Positions 43,958-54,176 of a stretch of DNA of 64,000 nucleotides are shown here, one piece after another (within the stretch, counting starts at the first letter, position 1; the number at the start of each line of letters is the position of its first letter). The notes beneath the pieces are model-generated. The model was not told the origin of the DNA and ran no database searches. It was given only the letters and a program-made list of their open reading frames with translations. The position numbers and the translations under genes were made by a program. The stretch spans positions 153,457 to 217,456 of the forward strand of contig JAAWDP010000011.1 in NCBI GenBank assembly GCA_022793815.1. Reading direction: 5' to 3'. Source of the DNA: Clostridia bacterium (lineage in GTDB: Bacteria; Bacillota; Clostridia; Christensenellales; Pumilibacteraceae).

Positions 43958-44683
43958 TTATTTTTCCGGTATAAATTTTTCGAAAATTATATTATTGCAG
44001 AACTCGGAAATTTTATCTGCCTGGCTTTGACATCTTACGGTCCAGGCAAGGGTGGGTAAGAGTGTGCGCGCAACGTATTTATTCGGCAGAAATTCCGCAT
44101 TGTACGATATGAAGTCGGGTTTGGAAATTTTGTTGAGTTTCATACGGGTAAGCGCATATCTTTTGAAGAAACTCGCAAGCTCGGTTTTCGTAAAGAATGT
44201 CGACAGCTGTCCGCGCATCACGTGCGGCGCATTCTGCTTGAAATATCCGACAGAATAGGGGTTGAACGATTGTACGGCATAATCTCCGCCGTATGAGCGG
44301 AGCATTTCTTCCGCGCGTTTTTCCAAACGTCCTATTTTATCCTCGTTCTTTATTTCAATCAAAATCGGCACTTTGCCGTTAACGGTTTCCAAAACTTTTT
44401 CGAAAGTGGGTATGGTAAACTCTGTTCCGCAAAGGTGCAAGCCGTCGAGCGCCCCGCTTTCCAACGTACTGACATATCCGTCCGTACCCGTCATGCGGCT
44501 GAGTTTTCGGTCATGAAAAACAACGACGCTTCCGTCGTTTATGCATTGAATGTCCAGTTCTATGGGAAAACCTTTTTCCACTGCGTTTTCGAACGCGCCA
44601 ATCGAATTTTCGGGCAGGTCGTCTGTATGTAACCCTCTGTGCGCAATGGGCTTCGAAAAAAGCCAACTGTCGAGAATGCTCAT
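43958..44683 (-). CDS. Glycerophosphodiester phosphodiesterase
   Basis: The 241-residue protein is a GDPD-family TIM-barrel enzyme that hydrolyses glycerophosphodiesters to glycerol 3-phosphate and an alcohol. IAHRGLHTDDLPENSIGAF (about 13-31) contains the first catalytic His-Arg, and ELDIQCINDGSVVVFHD the metal ligands and second catalytic His. PILIEIKNED near 110 and YAVQSFNP near 138 complete the active site. No signal peptide is visible, so it is probably cytoplasmic. It is the first gene of the leftward operon. Lipid or teichoic-acid turnover is a plausible theme with GtrA. Confidence 0.93.
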   Translation of the reverse strand: MSILDSWLFSKPIAHRGLHTDDLPENSIGAFENAVEKGFPIELDIQCINDGSVVVFHDRKLSRMTGTDGYVSTLESGALDGLHLCGTEFTIPTFEKVLETVNGKVPILIEIKNEDKIGRLEKRAEEMLRSYGGDYAVQSFNPYSVGYFKQNAPHVMRGQLSTFFTKTELASFFKRYALTRMKLNKISKPDFISYNAEFLPNKYVARTLLPTLAWTVRCQSQADKISEFCNNIIFEKFIPEK

Positions 44684-44715
44684 GCGTTACCTCGCAATTT
44701 CGAAACTACTGATAT

Positions 44716-44744
44716 ATTATACTTGTTTTGTGTCGCGAAAGCAA
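44716..44744 (-). promoter_or_regulatory. Promoter of the GDPD operon
   Basis: Minus-strand TTGCTT (44744-44739), 17-base spacer, TATAAT (44721-44716). Confidence 0.6.
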
Positions 44745-44793
44745 GCAAATCACCGCAGTTTTACGGGCGCAACCCTTTTTAAGCGCAAAACAA

Positions 44794-44822
44794 TTGCCTT
44801 TTGACCTTTTTTATAGTATAAT
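44794..44822 (+). promoter_or_regulatory. Promoter of lepA, giving a leaderless mRNA
   Basis: TTGCCT (44794-44799), a 17-base spacer and TATAAT (44817-44822). The lepA ATG starts at 44829, six bases after the -10, so transcription should begin at or next to the A of ATG. No ribosome binding site is present. Confidence 0.65.
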
Positions 44823-44828
44823 CTTGTC

Positions 44829-46631
44829 ATGGAAAGACAGCAGCGTATAAGAAACTTTTGCATAATAGCGCATATAGACCACGGAAAATCCACGCTTGCC
44901 GACAGGCTTATCGAAAATACGGGAACCGTGTCGAAAAGAGAACTTACGTCACAGCTTCTCGACAGTATGGACATCGAGCGTGAACGCGGAATAACCATAA
45001 AACTAACTCCCGTCCGAATGTTTTATACCAAAGACGGGATAGAGTACGTTTTCAATTTAATCGATACCCCGGGTCATGTCGACTTTACTTACGAGGTGTC
45101 GCGTTCTCTTGCCGCATGCGAAGGTGCGATTTTGATAGTGGACGCCACGCAGGGAGTCGAGGCGCAGACGCTTGCCAATGTATATCTTGCAATAGACAAC
45201 GACCTTGAAGTGCTGCCGGTCATAAATAAAATAGATTTGCCAAGCGCAAGGGCGGAAGAAGTGCGCGCGGAAATCGAGGATGTAATAGGACTCGACGCCT
45301 CTATGGCGCCGCTCATAAGTGCGAAAGAGGGAATCGGCATTACCGAAGTTCTCGATAAAATAGTGGACAGCCTGCCGCCGCCTCGCGGAAGCGAGAGCGC
45401 TCCGCTTAAAGCGCTGATATTCGATTCGGTATACGACAATTACAAAGGAGCGGTCTGCATAATAAGGGTAATCGACGGAAGCGTGGCGTCGGGCGACAAA
45501 ATACGCATTATGTCCACGGGTAAGGAGTATGACGTTGTCGAAGTCGGCGTGTTCAATCCCAAGTCGCTGCCCGTCGGGCGTCTGTGTGCCGGCGACGTCG
45601 GCTATCTGTGTGCAAGCATAAAAAATGTCGAAGAAACCGCTCCCGGCGATACTGTAACGTCCGCGGCAAATCCCACGCAGTCCCCGTGCCCGGGATACAA
45701 AAAGGTGCAGCCTGTGGTATATTGCGGTATCTATCCCACCGACGGTTCTCGTTACGACGATTTGAAAGAAGCATTGGAAAGGCTTAAACTCAACGACGCA
45801 TCGCTTTTCTTCGAACCCGAAACTTCCGTTGCGCTCGGCTTCGGATTCCGTTGCGGATTTTTGGGTCTTCTCCACATGGAAATAATACAGGAGCGGTTGG
45901 AGCGCGAGTTCAACCTCGACCTCATTACCACGGCGCCGGGCGTCAATTACAATGTGGTAAAGACGAACGGCGAATTGCTTACGGTTACAAATCCGGGAAA
46001 CCTGCCGCCCGTAGGCGAAATCGAGCGCATAGAAGAACCGTATATAAAGGCGGATATATATACGCCGCCCGAATATATCGGCGCAATCATGGAACTGTGT
46101 ACCGAGCGCAGGGGCGAATATTTAAACCTTGTTTATCTCGATAAAACAAGAGTGCGTATAGAATACGAAATACCTCTCAACGAAATAGTTTACGACTTTT
46201 TCGACGGACTCAAATCCCGCACGCGCGGCTATGCCTCGCTCGATTATGAGCTCAAAGGGTATAAACCCAGCGACCTCGTAAAACTCGATATTTTGCTGAA
46301 TAACGAAATCTGCGACGCGCTTTCGATAATAGTACATCGTGACAAAGCGTATAACCGCGGCAGAAGCATGGCGGAAAAGCTGAAAGACGTCATACCCCGT
46401 CAAATGTTCGAAATTCCCATTCAGGCGGCGATAGGCGGAAAAGTAATAGCCCGCGAAACCGTCAAAGCCATGCGCAAAGACGTGCTCGCAAAGTGTTACG
46501 GCGGCGATATAAGCAGAAAAAAGAAACTTCTCGAAAAACAGAAAGAGGGCAAAAAGCGAATGCGTCAAATCGGCTCGGTGGAAGTGCCGAGTGAAGCGTT
46601 TATGTCCGTTCTGAAACTCGATAACAAATAA
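44829..46631 (+). CDS. lepA: Elongation factor 4 (LepA)
   Basis: The 600-residue translational GTPase is LepA by length and domain order. The GTP-binding motifs are [14 protein letters not shown] near 15 (G1), [12 protein letters not shown] near 78 (G3) and NKIDLPSA near 134 (G4). Domains II, III and V follow, then the LepA-specific C-terminal domain ending [15 protein letters not shown]. It acts on ribosomes to remodel stalled or mis-set complexes. The start codon sits almost on the predicted transcription start, so this message should be leaderless. The stop overlaps the start of hemW (TAATG). Confidence 0.96.
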   Translation: MERQQRIRNFCIIAHIDHGKSTLADRLIENTGTVSKRELTSQLLDSMDIERERGITIKLTPVRMFYTKDGIEYVFNLIDTPGHVDFTYEVSRSLAACEGAILIVDATQGVEAQTLANVYLAIDNDLEVLPVINKIDLPSARAEEVRAEIEDVIGLDASMAPLISAKEGIGITEVLDKIVDSLPPPRGSESAPLKALIFDSVYDNYKGAVCIIRVIDGSVASGDKIRIMSTGKEYDVVEVGVFNPKSLPVGRLCAGDVGYLCASIKNVEETAPGDTVTSAANPTQSPCPGYKKVQPVVYCGIYPTDGSRYDDLKEALERLKLNDASLFFEPETSVALGFGFRCGFLGLLHMEIIQERLEREFNLDLITTAPGVNYNVVKTNGELLTVTNPGNLPPVGEIERIEEPYIKADIYTPPEYIGAIMELCTERRGEYLNLVYLDKTRVRIEYEIPLNEIVYDFFDGLKSRTRGYASLDYELKGYKPSDLVKLDILLNNEICDALSIIVHRDKAYNRGRSMAEKLKDVIPRQMFEIPIQAAIGGKVIARETVKAMRKDVLAKCYGGDISRKKKLLEKQKEGKKRMRQIGSVEVPSEAFMSVLKLDNK

Positions 46632-47725
46632 TGGACAACGTCGAAAGCGGCATTTATATTCATATTCCGTACTGTCGCAGCAAGTGCTTTTACTGCTCGT
46701 TTGTTTCCGATACGGATTTTTCCGACGTGGGGCAATATATCGACGCTGTAATCGCGGAAATCGGCGAGCGCGGCGGCGGACGCATAGATTCGATATATAT
46801 CGGCGGCGGAACTCCGTCGGTTTTGCCGCGCGGCGAAATTGCAAGACTGCTCTCTGCCGTGCGCGCGAATTTCGATGTGTGCGGCGATTGCGAAATAAGT
46901 ATCGAGTGCAACCCCGATTCGGCGGACGAAGATTTTTTCCGCGAGTGCGCGGCGGCGGGCGTCAACCGCGTCAGCATAGGCCTGCAATCCGCGTGCGACG
47001 CTTTGCTGAAAAATGCGGGCAGAGTGCACACGTTCGGGCAGTTCGAAGACTGCTACTTGATTGCCCGTAGGTGCGGCATGAAAAATGTAAACGTCGATTT
47101 AATGCTCGCGCTTCCGGGGCAAACCGTTCGCAACGCCGAAGAGTCCGTCGAAAAGGTCATATCGCTCGGGACGGAACATATTTCCGTATACGGTCTGTCC
47201 GTGGAAGAGGGGACTTTGCTTGACAAGAGCGGTTACCGTCCCGACGAGGACGTGTGCGCCGAAATGTACGAGAGATGCTGCGAGGTTCTCAAACGCTCCG
47301 GTTACGAAAGATACGAGGTCAGCAATTTCGCGCTCGGCGGCAAGCGCTGCCGGCATAATATGAAGTACTGGACGGACGCGCCGTATTTCGGATTCGGGGC
47401 GGCGGCTCATTCTTACGACGGCGTACAGCGCACGGCAAACACCTCGGACAGAAAAAAATATATAAAAGGCGAGCGAGTCGAAATGCGCAGCGTTCTTACC
47501 CGCGACGACAAAACGGAGGAAAGAATAATGCTTTCGCTGCGCACCGCGGACGGACTCGATTTGAAAAAGTTTTTTTCGGATTTCGGTTATTCCCTCGAAG
47601 CAGCCAAGGAAAAGCGGCTGTCCGAACTCGTAAAATCGGGCATGGTCGAAATCGGCAATGGCTGTTTGCGTTTGACGGAAAAGGCGTATTATGTTATGAA
47701 CGGCATAATAGTTTCCCTCATTTAA
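46631..47725 (+). CDS. hemW: Heme chaperone HemW (radical SAM, HemN-like)
   Basis: The 364-residue radical SAM protein has the CX3CX2C cluster motif in IPYCRSKCFYCSF (about 8-20), the SAM-binding IYIGGGTPSVLP near 55, and ISIECNPDS near 95. HemW is a heme chaperone often misannotated as oxygen-independent coproporphyrinogen oxidase; HemN proper has an extra N-terminal extension not present here. The lepA-hemW-hrcA-grpE-dnaK order is classical for Bacillota. Its ATG overlaps the lepA stop. No heme biosynthesis gene is nearby. Confidence 0.93.
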   Translation: MDNVESGIYIHIPYCRSKCFYCSFVSDTDFSDVGQYIDAVIAEIGERGGGRIDSIYIGGGTPSVLPRGEIARLLSAVRANFDVCGDCEISIECNPDSADEDFFRECAAAGVNRVSIGLQSACDALLKNAGRVHTFGQFEDCYLIARRCGMKNVNVDLMLALPGQTVRNAEESVEKVISLGTEHISVYGLSVEEGTLLDKSGYRPDEDVCAEMYERCCEVLKRSGYERYEVSNFALGGKRCRHNMKYWTDAPYFGFGAAAHSYDGVQRTANTSDRKKYIKGERVEMRSVLTRDDKTEERIMLSLRTADGLDLKKFFSDFGYSLEAAKEKRLSELVKSGMVEIGNGCLRLTEKAYYVMNGIIVSLI

Positions 47726-47752
47726 AAAGTTTGCAAAAGGGCGTAAATTCGG

Positions 47753-47781
47753 TTGACTTCATGCCTTTTGTGTGGTATTAT
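47753..47781 (+). promoter_or_regulatory. Promoter of the hrcA heat-shock operon
   Basis: TTGACT (47753-47758), a 17-base spacer and TATTAT (47776-47781). The CIRCE operator begins five bases downstream, covering the transcription start. Confidence 0.8.
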
Positions 47782-47785
47782 TATA

Positions 47786-47812
47786 TTAGCACTCGCGGTG
47801 CGTGACTGCTAA
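47786..47812 (+). promoter_or_regulatory. CIRCE operator (HrcA binding site)
   Basis: TTAGCACTC, nine bases, then GACTGCTAA. This matches the TTAGCACTC-N9-GAGTGCTAA consensus with one mismatch in the right arm. It overlaps the start of transcription of hrcA, so HrcA represses its own operon. Confidence 0.93.
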
Positions 47813-47858
47813 TAATCCCGCAGTGCGATTGCTAAAATGCGAGAGGTAAAGGCTGCAA

Positions 47859-48944
47859 ATGGGACTTTCCGGCAGAAAGGAAAAAATTCTTCAAGCGGTG
47901 GTCGACAGTTATATAAATAACTGCGAACCTGTTTCCAGCGCGGAAATAAGGGAGAGCAAACTGCCTTCTTTAAGCACCGCAACCATTCGCAACGAGCTTG
48001 CCGCTTTGGAAGAAATGGGGTATCTCGCGCAACCGCATACGTCGTCCGGGCGCGTTCCCACGGCGGAAGCATATCGGCTCTATGTCGAAAAGCTTATGCC
48101 CAAGCGCAAACTTACGCGCGGAGAATTGAAAATAGTCAAAAGATATTTCAACCGCACCATAACAGAGCTCGACGATATGCTGAAAAGTACGGCAAAGGTA
48201 ATATCGGAGATAACCAACCTTACTTCCGTCGCTTACGCGCAAAACGTGACCGACGCGACCATATCGCGGATTAAAATCGTAAAAATATCCGACTCCACCG
48301 CGCTTGTCGTGATAGTGACCGATATAGGCGTCATGAAGGATGCGACTATGAGCGTGAACGGAATGCTTACCGACGAATATTGCGACAGTGCAAGCAGATT
48401 CGTCACGGAAGCGTTCGGAAACTGTAAGGTGTCGGAAGTGCTCAAACCCAAGACGATTATAAAGAGCGTAAAAAGAGAATACGAAAACGTCTTTAAAACC
48501 GTTATGAAAATTCTCAAAAACTACGCTCACGATGAAATGGTCAGCGACATCGTTTTGGAGGGCAGTGCGAAAATTTTGGAGCAGCCCGAGTATGAAAACC
48601 TCGCCAAAGCCAAGGCAATGCTCGAATTGCTGGACGCAAAAGAGGAGCTCGTTCCCGTTCTCGCGAATAACGACAACATGAATCTGTCAATCAAAATCGC
48701 AAAGGACAACGAGATTAAAGACGGCACGCCCGAATGCGCCATAGTAACCGCGAATTACACGGTGAACGGCGTAACGAGAGGTAACGCCGGAGTAATCGGA
48801 CCTATCCGAATGGACTACGCGAAAGTCGTTTCCGTTCTCGATTATATAGGTAAAACAATAAATCTTCTTCCGGCAGGTCACACAGGCGGGGAGGAGGAAA
48901 CGGAAACGTTGCCGCCGAGCGGCGACGAGCCCGAAAACGAATAA
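47859..48944 (+). CDS. hrcA: Heat-inducible transcription repressor HrcA
   Basis: The 361-residue protein is HrcA. An N-terminal winged helix (about 8-75) contains ILQAVVDSYINNCEPVSSAE and LSTATIRNELAALEEMGYLAQPHTSSGRVPT. A GAF-like domain and dimerisation insert follow, and KLMPKRKLTRGELKIV lies in between. It binds the CIRCE element just upstream and is kept folded by GroEL in other species. The C-terminus has a short acidic Gly/Glu tail (GGEEETETLPPSGDEPENE). It is the first gene of the dnaK operon; grpE follows after 18 bases. Confidence 0.96.
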   Translation: MGLSGRKEKILQAVVDSYINNCEPVSSAEIRESKLPSLSTATIRNELAALEEMGYLAQPHTSSGRVPTAEAYRLYVEKLMPKRKLTRGELKIVKRYFNRTITELDDMLKSTAKVISEITNLTSVAYAQNVTDATISRIKIVKISDSTALVVIVTDIGVMKDATMSVNGMLTDEYCDSASRFVTEAFGNCKVSEVLKPKTIIKSVKREYENVFKTVMKILKNYAHDEMVSDIVLEGSAKILEQPEYENLAKAKAMLELLDAKEELVPVLANNDNMNLSIKIAKDNEIKDGTPECAIVTANYTVNGVTRGNAGVIGPIRMDYAKVVSVLDYIGKTINLLPAGHTGGEEETETLPPSGDEPENE

Positions 48945-48962
48945 AAAACAAGGAGTAGTGAA

Positions 48963-49484
48963 ATGGCTGACGAAAAGGAAGAGTTATCCATGCAGGACAT
49001 ACAGGTTCAGGTAAACGGACTTGCGCAACAGTTGCAGATAGCCCAAACCGTCGCAACTAAGGAAAAAAGCAGGTCGGAAGAACTGTCAAACCTTGTCGTG
49101 AGAATGCAGGCGGATTTCGACAATTACCGCAAGCGTAACAACGAGCAAATGAAGCATAATAAAGAGGACGGCATAGTGGATGTCGTCGAAAAGCTGCTGC
49201 CCGTGCTCGACAATATGAAAAGAGCAATACTCATGATACAGGACGAAAAGGTCGCGGAAGGCGTCAAAATGATTTACCGCCAAATAGTCGAGGTCATGGG
49301 CGCGTTCGGAATCACCGAAATCCCCGCGCTCGGCGAGCAGTTCGACCCCAACTTGCATAATGCGGTTCAGCAGGTTAAAGTCAAAGATTCTTCCAAAGTC
49401 AATATGGTCGTGGAAGTGCTTCAAAAAGGTTACAGAATGGGCGACAGGGTAATACGTCACAGCGTAGTAACCGTTGCCAAATAA
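48963..49484 (+). CDS. grpE: Nucleotide exchange factor GrpE
   Basis: The 173-residue protein has a long N-terminal coiled coil (about 10-75) and the C-terminal beta domain with GVKMIYRQIVEVMGAFGITE and the signature PNLHNAVQQVKVKD, ending YRMGDRVIRHSVVTVAK. It releases ADP from DnaK during the chaperone cycle. An AAGGAG site precedes the ATG; dnaK follows after 55 bases. Confidence 0.96.
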   Translation: MADEKEELSMQDIQVQVNGLAQQLQIAQTVATKEKSRSEELSNLVVRMQADFDNYRKRNNEQMKHNKEDGIVDVVEKLLPVLDNMKRAILMIQDEKVAEGVKMIYRQIVEVMGAFGITEIPALGEQFDPNLHNAVQQVKVKDSSKVNMVVEVLQKGYRMGDRVIRHSVVTVAK

Positions 49485-49539
49485 AAAGTCATCAATTAAC
49501 AAAGAATAAAGTTTTCGTTTTAATGGAGGATTAAAAATA

Positions 49540-51345
49540 ATGGGTAAGATAATCGGTATCGACTTAGGTACAACGAACTCTTGCGTGGCAGTGTTGGAGG
49601 GTGGCGAACCCGTGGTAATTCCCAATTCCGAGGGGGCGCGTACCACGCCTTCCGTTGTCGGTTTTGCCAAAGACGGCGAGCGTTTGGTCGGACAGGTTGC
49701 GAAACGTCAGGCTGTCGCAAGCCCCGATAAGACGGTAATTTCCATCAAGAGAGATATGGGAACGAACAGAAAAGTTCACATCGGCTCCAAGGACTATTCG
49801 CCGCAGGAAATTTCCGCGATGATTCTCGGAAAATTGAAAGCGGACGCGGAAGCGTATCTCGGCGAAAAAGTTTCTCAGGCGGTCATAACCGTTCCCGCGT
49901 ATTTCACCGACTCCCAGCGTCAGGCAACTAAGGACGCGGGACGTATCGCGGGACTCGAAGTGCTCCGTATCATAAACGAGCCTACGGCTGCCGCGCTTGC
50001 ATACGGTCTTGACAAGGGACAGAACGCAAACCAAAAAATATTCATTTACGACCTGGGCGGCGGTACGTTCGATATCTCGATATTGGAAATCGGCGACGGC
50101 GTTTTCGAAGTTATCGCTACGGCGGGCGACAACCGTTTGGGCGGCGACGACTTCGACCAGAAGATAATCGATTATCTCGTAGACGAGTTCAAAAAGGATA
50201 ACGGTATCGATTTGTCCAAGGACAAAATGGCAATGCAGCGTCTTAAAGAGGCTGCGGAAAAAGCCAAGATAGAGCTTTCGGGCGTGCAGAAAACAACCGT
50301 CAGCCTTCCGTTCATCACGGCAGGCGCGGCAGGCCCTTTGCACCTCGAATACGAAATAACGAAAGCCAAGTTCGACACGCTGACCCAGGTGCTTGTCGAC
50401 AAGACCATGAAACTCACGCAGCAGGCTATGTCGGACGCGCATTTCACGGCATCCGATATCGACAAGGTTATTCTTGTCGGCGGTTCGACGCGTATCCCCG
50501 CGGTTGTCGATGCGGTAAGAAAGCTTGCCGGAAAAGAACCGTTCAAGGGAATCAACCCCGACGAATGCGTTGCAATCGGCGCGGCTATACAGGGCGGCGT
50601 GCTTGCGGGCGAAGTCAAAGACGTACTCTTGCTTGACGTTACGCCGCTGTCGCTCGGTATCGAAACCGTCGGCGGTATATTCACAAAACTCATTCAGCGC
50701 AATACCACGATACCCACGAAGAAATCGCAGGTATTCTCTACGGCAACGGACGGTCAGCCCTCGGTCGATATTCACGTATTGCAGGGCGAGCGCGAAATCG
50801 CGGCTCACAACAAGACGCTTGCTCGTTTCGAGCTCGGCGGTATTCCGCCCGCACCGAGAGGCGTGCCTCAAATCGAAGTTACGTTCGATATAGACGCAAA
50901 CGGTATAGTCCATGTTTCCGCCAAGGATAAGGGTACTGGCAAAGAACAGCACGTCACCATCACCGCATCCACAAACCTCACGGAACAGCAGATACAGCAG
51001 GCTATAAAAGACGCCGAAATGTATTCCGACGAAGACAACAAGAGAAAAGAAATCGTCGAAACCAAGAATCAGGCGGATATGCTTGTGTTCTCCATCGAAA
51101 AATTCCTCGGTGAAAACGGTAATGCCGTAAGTCCTTCCGACAAAGAAGAACTCGAAAAGGAAATGCGCAATGTCAAAGAAGTCATCAAGACCGACGACAT
51201 AGACGTAATCCGCGAAGCCGTCGAAACCTTGCAGAAGCTTTCCAACGGAATATTCACCAAACTCTACGAGAGCGGCGCCGCTCAGCAGGGTGCGGACGAT
51301 GTAGTTGTGGAAGATGCCGAAGTCGTAAACGACGACAATAATTAA
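49540..51345 (+). CDS. dnaK: Chaperone protein DnaK (Hsp70)
   Basis: The 601-residue Hsp70 has the N-terminal ATPase domain (about 1-360) with [31 protein letters not shown] and [13 protein letters not shown] signatures. The linker [15 protein letters not shown] leads to the substrate-binding domain and helical lid. Like other Gram-positive DnaK proteins it lacks the roughly 24-residue insert in ATPase subdomain IB. It binds exposed hydrophobic segments, working with DnaJ and GrpE encoded next to it. A TGGAGG site precedes the start. Confidence 0.98.
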   Translation: MGKIIGIDLGTTNSCVAVLEGGEPVVIPNSEGARTTPSVVGFAKDGERLVGQVAKRQAVASPDKTVISIKRDMGTNRKVHIGSKDYSPQEISAMILGKLKADAEAYLGEKVSQAVITVPAYFTDSQRQATKDAGRIAGLEVLRIINEPTAAALAYGLDKGQNANQKIFIYDLGGGTFDISILEIGDGVFEVIATAGDNRLGGDDFDQKIIDYLVDEFKKDNGIDLSKDKMAMQRLKEAAEKAKIELSGVQKTTVSLPFITAGAAGPLHLEYEITKAKFDTLTQVLVDKTMKLTQQAMSDAHFTASDIDKVILVGGSTRIPAVVDAVRKLAGKEPFKGINPDECVAIGAAIQGGVLAGEVKDVLLLDVTPLSLGIETVGGIFTKLIQRNTTIPTKKSQVFSTATDGQPSVDIHVLQGEREIAAHNKTLARFELGGIPPAPRGVPQIEVTFDIDANGIVHVSAKDKGTGKEQHVTITASTNLTEQQIQQAIKDAEMYSDEDNKRKEIVETKNQADMLVFSIEKFLGENGNAVSPSDKEELEKEMRNVKEVIKTDDIDVIREAVETLQKLSNGIFTKLYESGAAQQGADDVVVEDAEVVNDDNN

Positions 51346-51381
51346 GCATAGGCAACCGTAAAACGGTTAAAGGGTTAGGCA

Positions 51382-52467
51382 ATGGCAAAATCGTACTATG
51401 AGGTTCTGGGCGTTCCCAAGACTGCGACGGATGACGAAATAAAATCGGCATACCGCAAGCTTGCCCGTAAATATCACCCGGACTTGAATCCGGGCGACCA
51501 GAACGCCGCCAACATGTTCAAAGAAATCAACGAGGCATACGAAACGCTCGGCGACCCGCAGAAGAAAGCGGCATACGACCGTCCGTCCGCATCCTCGTCA
51601 TTCGGCGGAGGCGGCAGCGGCGGAAGCGCATCGTCGTTCTTCGACGAGTTCGTGAACAATATGTTTAACGGCGACCGCAGGGACTCGCATTCTTCGGGCG
51701 GCGGAGATATATCGCTGAACGTGACGCTGACATTCGAAGAAGCGGCTTTCGGTGTAACCAAAGAGATTCCCGTAAACAGATTCGAGCCTTGTTCCGCATG
51801 CCGCGGAACGGGTGCGAAAAACGGAACTCAGTTTGTCAAGTGTAATAACTGCGGCGGCACGGGTAAAGTCCGTTTTGCGCAGGAAACGCCGTTCGGCAGA
51901 GTTGTAAGCATGAAGGCTTGTAACGTCTGTAACGGTTCGGGCAGAATAATCAAAGAGCCCTGTCCCGTTTGCGGAGGCAGAGCGCTTATACGCAAGAACA
52001 GCAATCTGAGAATAACTTTTCCCGCGGGAATAGAGCCGAATCAAATCATGACCGTTCCGGGCGAGGGCGAAAGAAGCCGCACGGGCGCAAAAGCAGGCAA
52101 CCTTGTGCTCATGATAAATGTTATGCCGCATAAGCATTTTAAGCGCAAAGGGCTCGATTTGCTTATAGACGTAGCGGTCACGTTTACGCAGGCGCTTCTC
52201 GGCGACAAAGTTCTCGTTCCTACGCTCAGAGGCACGAAAATAGCGTTTCCGCTGCCCGAAGGCACGCAAAGCGGTACTACGTTTAAGCTTAAAGGTCAGG
52301 GCATAGAAAACACCAAAAAAGGTCTTGTCGGAGATTTGCTTGTGACTGTCGACATCGAGTTGCCGAAGATGCTCACAAAAGAACAGAAGAACAAGGTTAA
52401 GGAACTGCACGAACTGTTTAAATCAGAGCAGTACGATAAGTCGAAAGAGTACATGAACAAAAAATAA
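51382..52467 (+). CDS. dnaJ: Chaperone protein DnaJ (Hsp40)
   Basis: The 361-residue co-chaperone has the J domain (about 4-68) with helix-[15 protein letters not shown] including the HPD motif that stimulates DnaK ATPase. A Gly/Ser-rich region follows (about 72-98), then four zinc-finger repeats: [24 protein letters not shown] and CPVCGG. The C-terminal substrate-binding domains follow. All hallmarks of class I DnaJ are present; the length is slightly below the usual 375. A terminator follows, separating part of the heat-shock transcript from the methyltransferase genes. Confidence 0.97.
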   Translation: MAKSYYEVLGVPKTATDDEIKSAYRKLARKYHPDLNPGDQNAANMFKEINEAYETLGDPQKKAAYDRPSASSSFGGGGSGGSASSFFDEFVNNMFNGDRRDSHSSGGGDISLNVTLTFEEAAFGVTKEIPVNRFEPCSACRGTGAKNGTQFVKCNNCGGTGKVRFAQETPFGRVVSMKACNVCNGSGRIIKEPCPVCGGRALIRKNSNLRITFPAGIEPNQIMTVPGEGERSRTGAKAGNLVLMINVMPHKHFKRKGLDLLIDVAVTFTQALLGDKVLVPTLRGTKIAFPLPEGTQSGTTFKLKGQGIENTKKGLVGDLLVTVDIELPKMLTKEQKNKVKELHELFKSEQYDKSKEYMNKK

Positions 52468-52473
52468 TAAAAG

Positions 52474-52509
52474 CAGCGGGCGGTTATCGAACTTGCCCGC
52501 ACTTTTTTA
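52474..52509 (+). terminator. Terminator after dnaJ (possibly partial)
   Basis: GCGGGC (52476-52481) pairs with GCCCGC (52495-52500), followed by ACTTTTTT. It lies only about 20 bases before prmA, so some readthrough is likely because no separate promoter is evident for prmA. Confidence 0.7.
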
Positions 52510-52524
52510 AAGGATGACAATTAT

Positions 52525-53436
52525 ATGCAGTGGTTGCAGGTAACCGTTACAACAAGCAGCGAATTTGCCGATATAGTATCGCTTACTCTGTCCGAGTTGG
52601 GCTCGGACGGGGTAAGCGTTTCGGATTGCCGTGATGTAAAAGCCGTGCTTGACGACAAAAGGTCGTGGGATTATGCCGACGACAGTCTTTACGTACAGAG
52701 CGATGACGTATTTGTAAGCGGATATTTCGGCGAAGATTTCGATGTTTCCGAATTGAAGTGTGCGCTTATAAAATTGAAGCAAAGCGCGGTAATGGATACG
52801 GGTACGCTCGAAGTGTCCGTTAAAGATATCCGAAACGAAGACTGGGAGAACGAGTGGCGCAAATATTATAAACCGATAGAGCGGGGAGACGTAGTCATCG
52901 TTCCGAAATGGCTGAATTATGACGGAGAATGTAAAGTCAAGGTCTTTATGGACCCGGGAATGGCTTTCGGGACGGGAAGACACGAAACGACGGCAATGTG
53001 CATATCGCTTATGCAGGAGATTCCGCTTGACGGAAAAAATGTGCTTGATATGGGGTGCGGAAGCGGTATTTTGGGTATAACTGCGCTTAAATGCGGCGCA
53101 GGTCTTTGTACTATGTCTGACATAGATATGTCCGCAATCGAATCCGCGCGGGAAAATTCCGTTTTGAATGGGGTGTCCGAGCATTCTCAATTCGTTTGCG
53201 GCGACTTGAAGTTATCGGGTGAATTCGATGTGGCGTTTGCGAATTTGACGGCAGACATTCTTTTGAGATTGTATCCGACGCTTCCTTGTGCTCTGGTATC
53301 GGGCGGTTATGCGGTGATAAGCGGTCTGATACACGCGCGCGCCGACGAGGTATTGCAATGCTATTCCCAAAAGTTCGAACTTGTCAAAAGATTGTCGGAG
53401 GGCGAGTGGCAGGCAATGCTGCTTAAAAAGAAATGA
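52525..53436 (+). CDS. prmA: Ribosomal protein L11 methyltransferase
   Basis: The 303-residue protein has the PrmA N-terminal substrate domain (about 1-85) and a class I methyltransferase domain. PGMAFGTGRHETTAMC near 150, the SAM-binding LDMGCGSGILGI near 172 and FANLTADILLRLYP near 236 are diagnostic. It trimethylates ribosomal protein L11. It is the usual neighbour after dnaJ in Bacillota and overlaps rsmE by four bases. A TAAAGGATG site lies upstream. Confidence 0.95.
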   Translation: MQWLQVTVTTSSEFADIVSLTLSELGSDGVSVSDCRDVKAVLDDKRSWDYADDSLYVQSDDVFVSGYFGEDFDVSELKCALIKLKQSAVMDTGTLEVSVKDIRNEDWENEWRKYYKPIERGDVVIVPKWLNYDGECKVKVFMDPGMAFGTGRHETTAMCISLMQEIPLDGKNVLDMGCGSGILGITALKCGAGLCTMSDIDMSAIESARENSVLNGVSEHSQFVCGDLKLSGEFDVAFANLTADILLRLYPTLPCALVSGGYAVISGLIHARADEVLQCYSQKFELVKRLSEGEWQAMLLKKK

Positions 53437-54176
53437 GAATATTTGTCGACAGAATAGACGGAGATAAGTGTGTATTGAAAGGCGACGCGCATAGGCATGT
53501 CGCGTATGCTTTGCGTTCGCGTGTCGGCGATGCGGCGGTGCTGTGTCCGCAGAACGGCAAGGATTACTTCGGCGTTATCGAAAGCATTTCGTCCGACGAA
53601 ACAGTCGTCAAAATCAACGAGATAACCGACAGCATGGGCGAGCCTCGTGTAAAAGTTACCGTAATGTGCGCCGTTCCCGGCAAGAGCGACAAACTGGACT
53701 TAATCGCACAGAAGCTTACCGAACTCGGTGTATTTCGTATACAGCCGATTATGACTCGGTTTGTGCAGGCAAAACCTCAGTCTGTCCGTGTGGACAGATT
53801 GTCGCGTATTTGCGAAGAGGCGGCAAAACAGTGCGGGCGCGGATTAGTACCCGAGGTCTGCGCTCCCGTTTCTTTTGAGCGGATGACGGCAGAGTTGCCA
53901 CGGTTCGATTTGACGGTGTTTCCGTATGAAAGGGAAAAAGAGTATTCGCTGAAAAGTTATCTGAAAAATGCCGACTTGAATAATGTAGAAACCGTTGCCG
54001 TTATAATCGGTTCGGAGGGTGGTTTTTCCGAAGAAGAGGCGAATATTCTACGAAATTCGGGAACGGCGAGTGTGACTTTGGGCAACCGAATTCTGCGCAC
54101 TGAAACCGCCAATATCGCGGTTGTTTCTGCGCTGATGTACGAACTCGGCGAATGGGGCGACGGAGGCTTGGAATGA
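53433..54176 (+). CDS. rsmE: 16S rRNA m3U1498 methyltransferase RsmE
   Basis: The 247-residue SPOUT-family enzyme has an N-terminal PUA-like domain (about 1-70) and a C-terminal trefoil-knot domain with IQPIMTRFVQAKP, IGSEGGFSEEEA near 190 and LGNRILRTETA near 215. It methylates U1498 of 16S rRNA at N3. It overlaps prmA by ATGA and shares a base overlap with the mtaB start, so the three are translationally coupled. Confidence 0.95.
   Translation: MRIFVDRIDGDKCVLKGDAHRHVAYALRSRVGDAAVLCPQNGKDYFGVIESISSDETVVKINEITDSMGEPRVKVTVMCAVPGKSDKLDLIAQKLTELGVFRIQPIMTRFVQAKPQSVRVDRLSRICEEAAKQCGRGLVPEVCAPVSFERMTAELPRFDLTVFPYEREKEYSLKSYLKNADLNNVETVAVIIGSEGGFSEEEANILRNSGTASVTLGNRILRTETANIAVVSALMYELGEWGDGGLE

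Noticed and set aside
46631..47725. Naming hemW as oxygen-independent coproporphyrinogen oxidase hemN
   Set aside because: The protein lacks the HemN N-terminal extension and sits in the lepA-hrcA context typical of the HemW chaperone.
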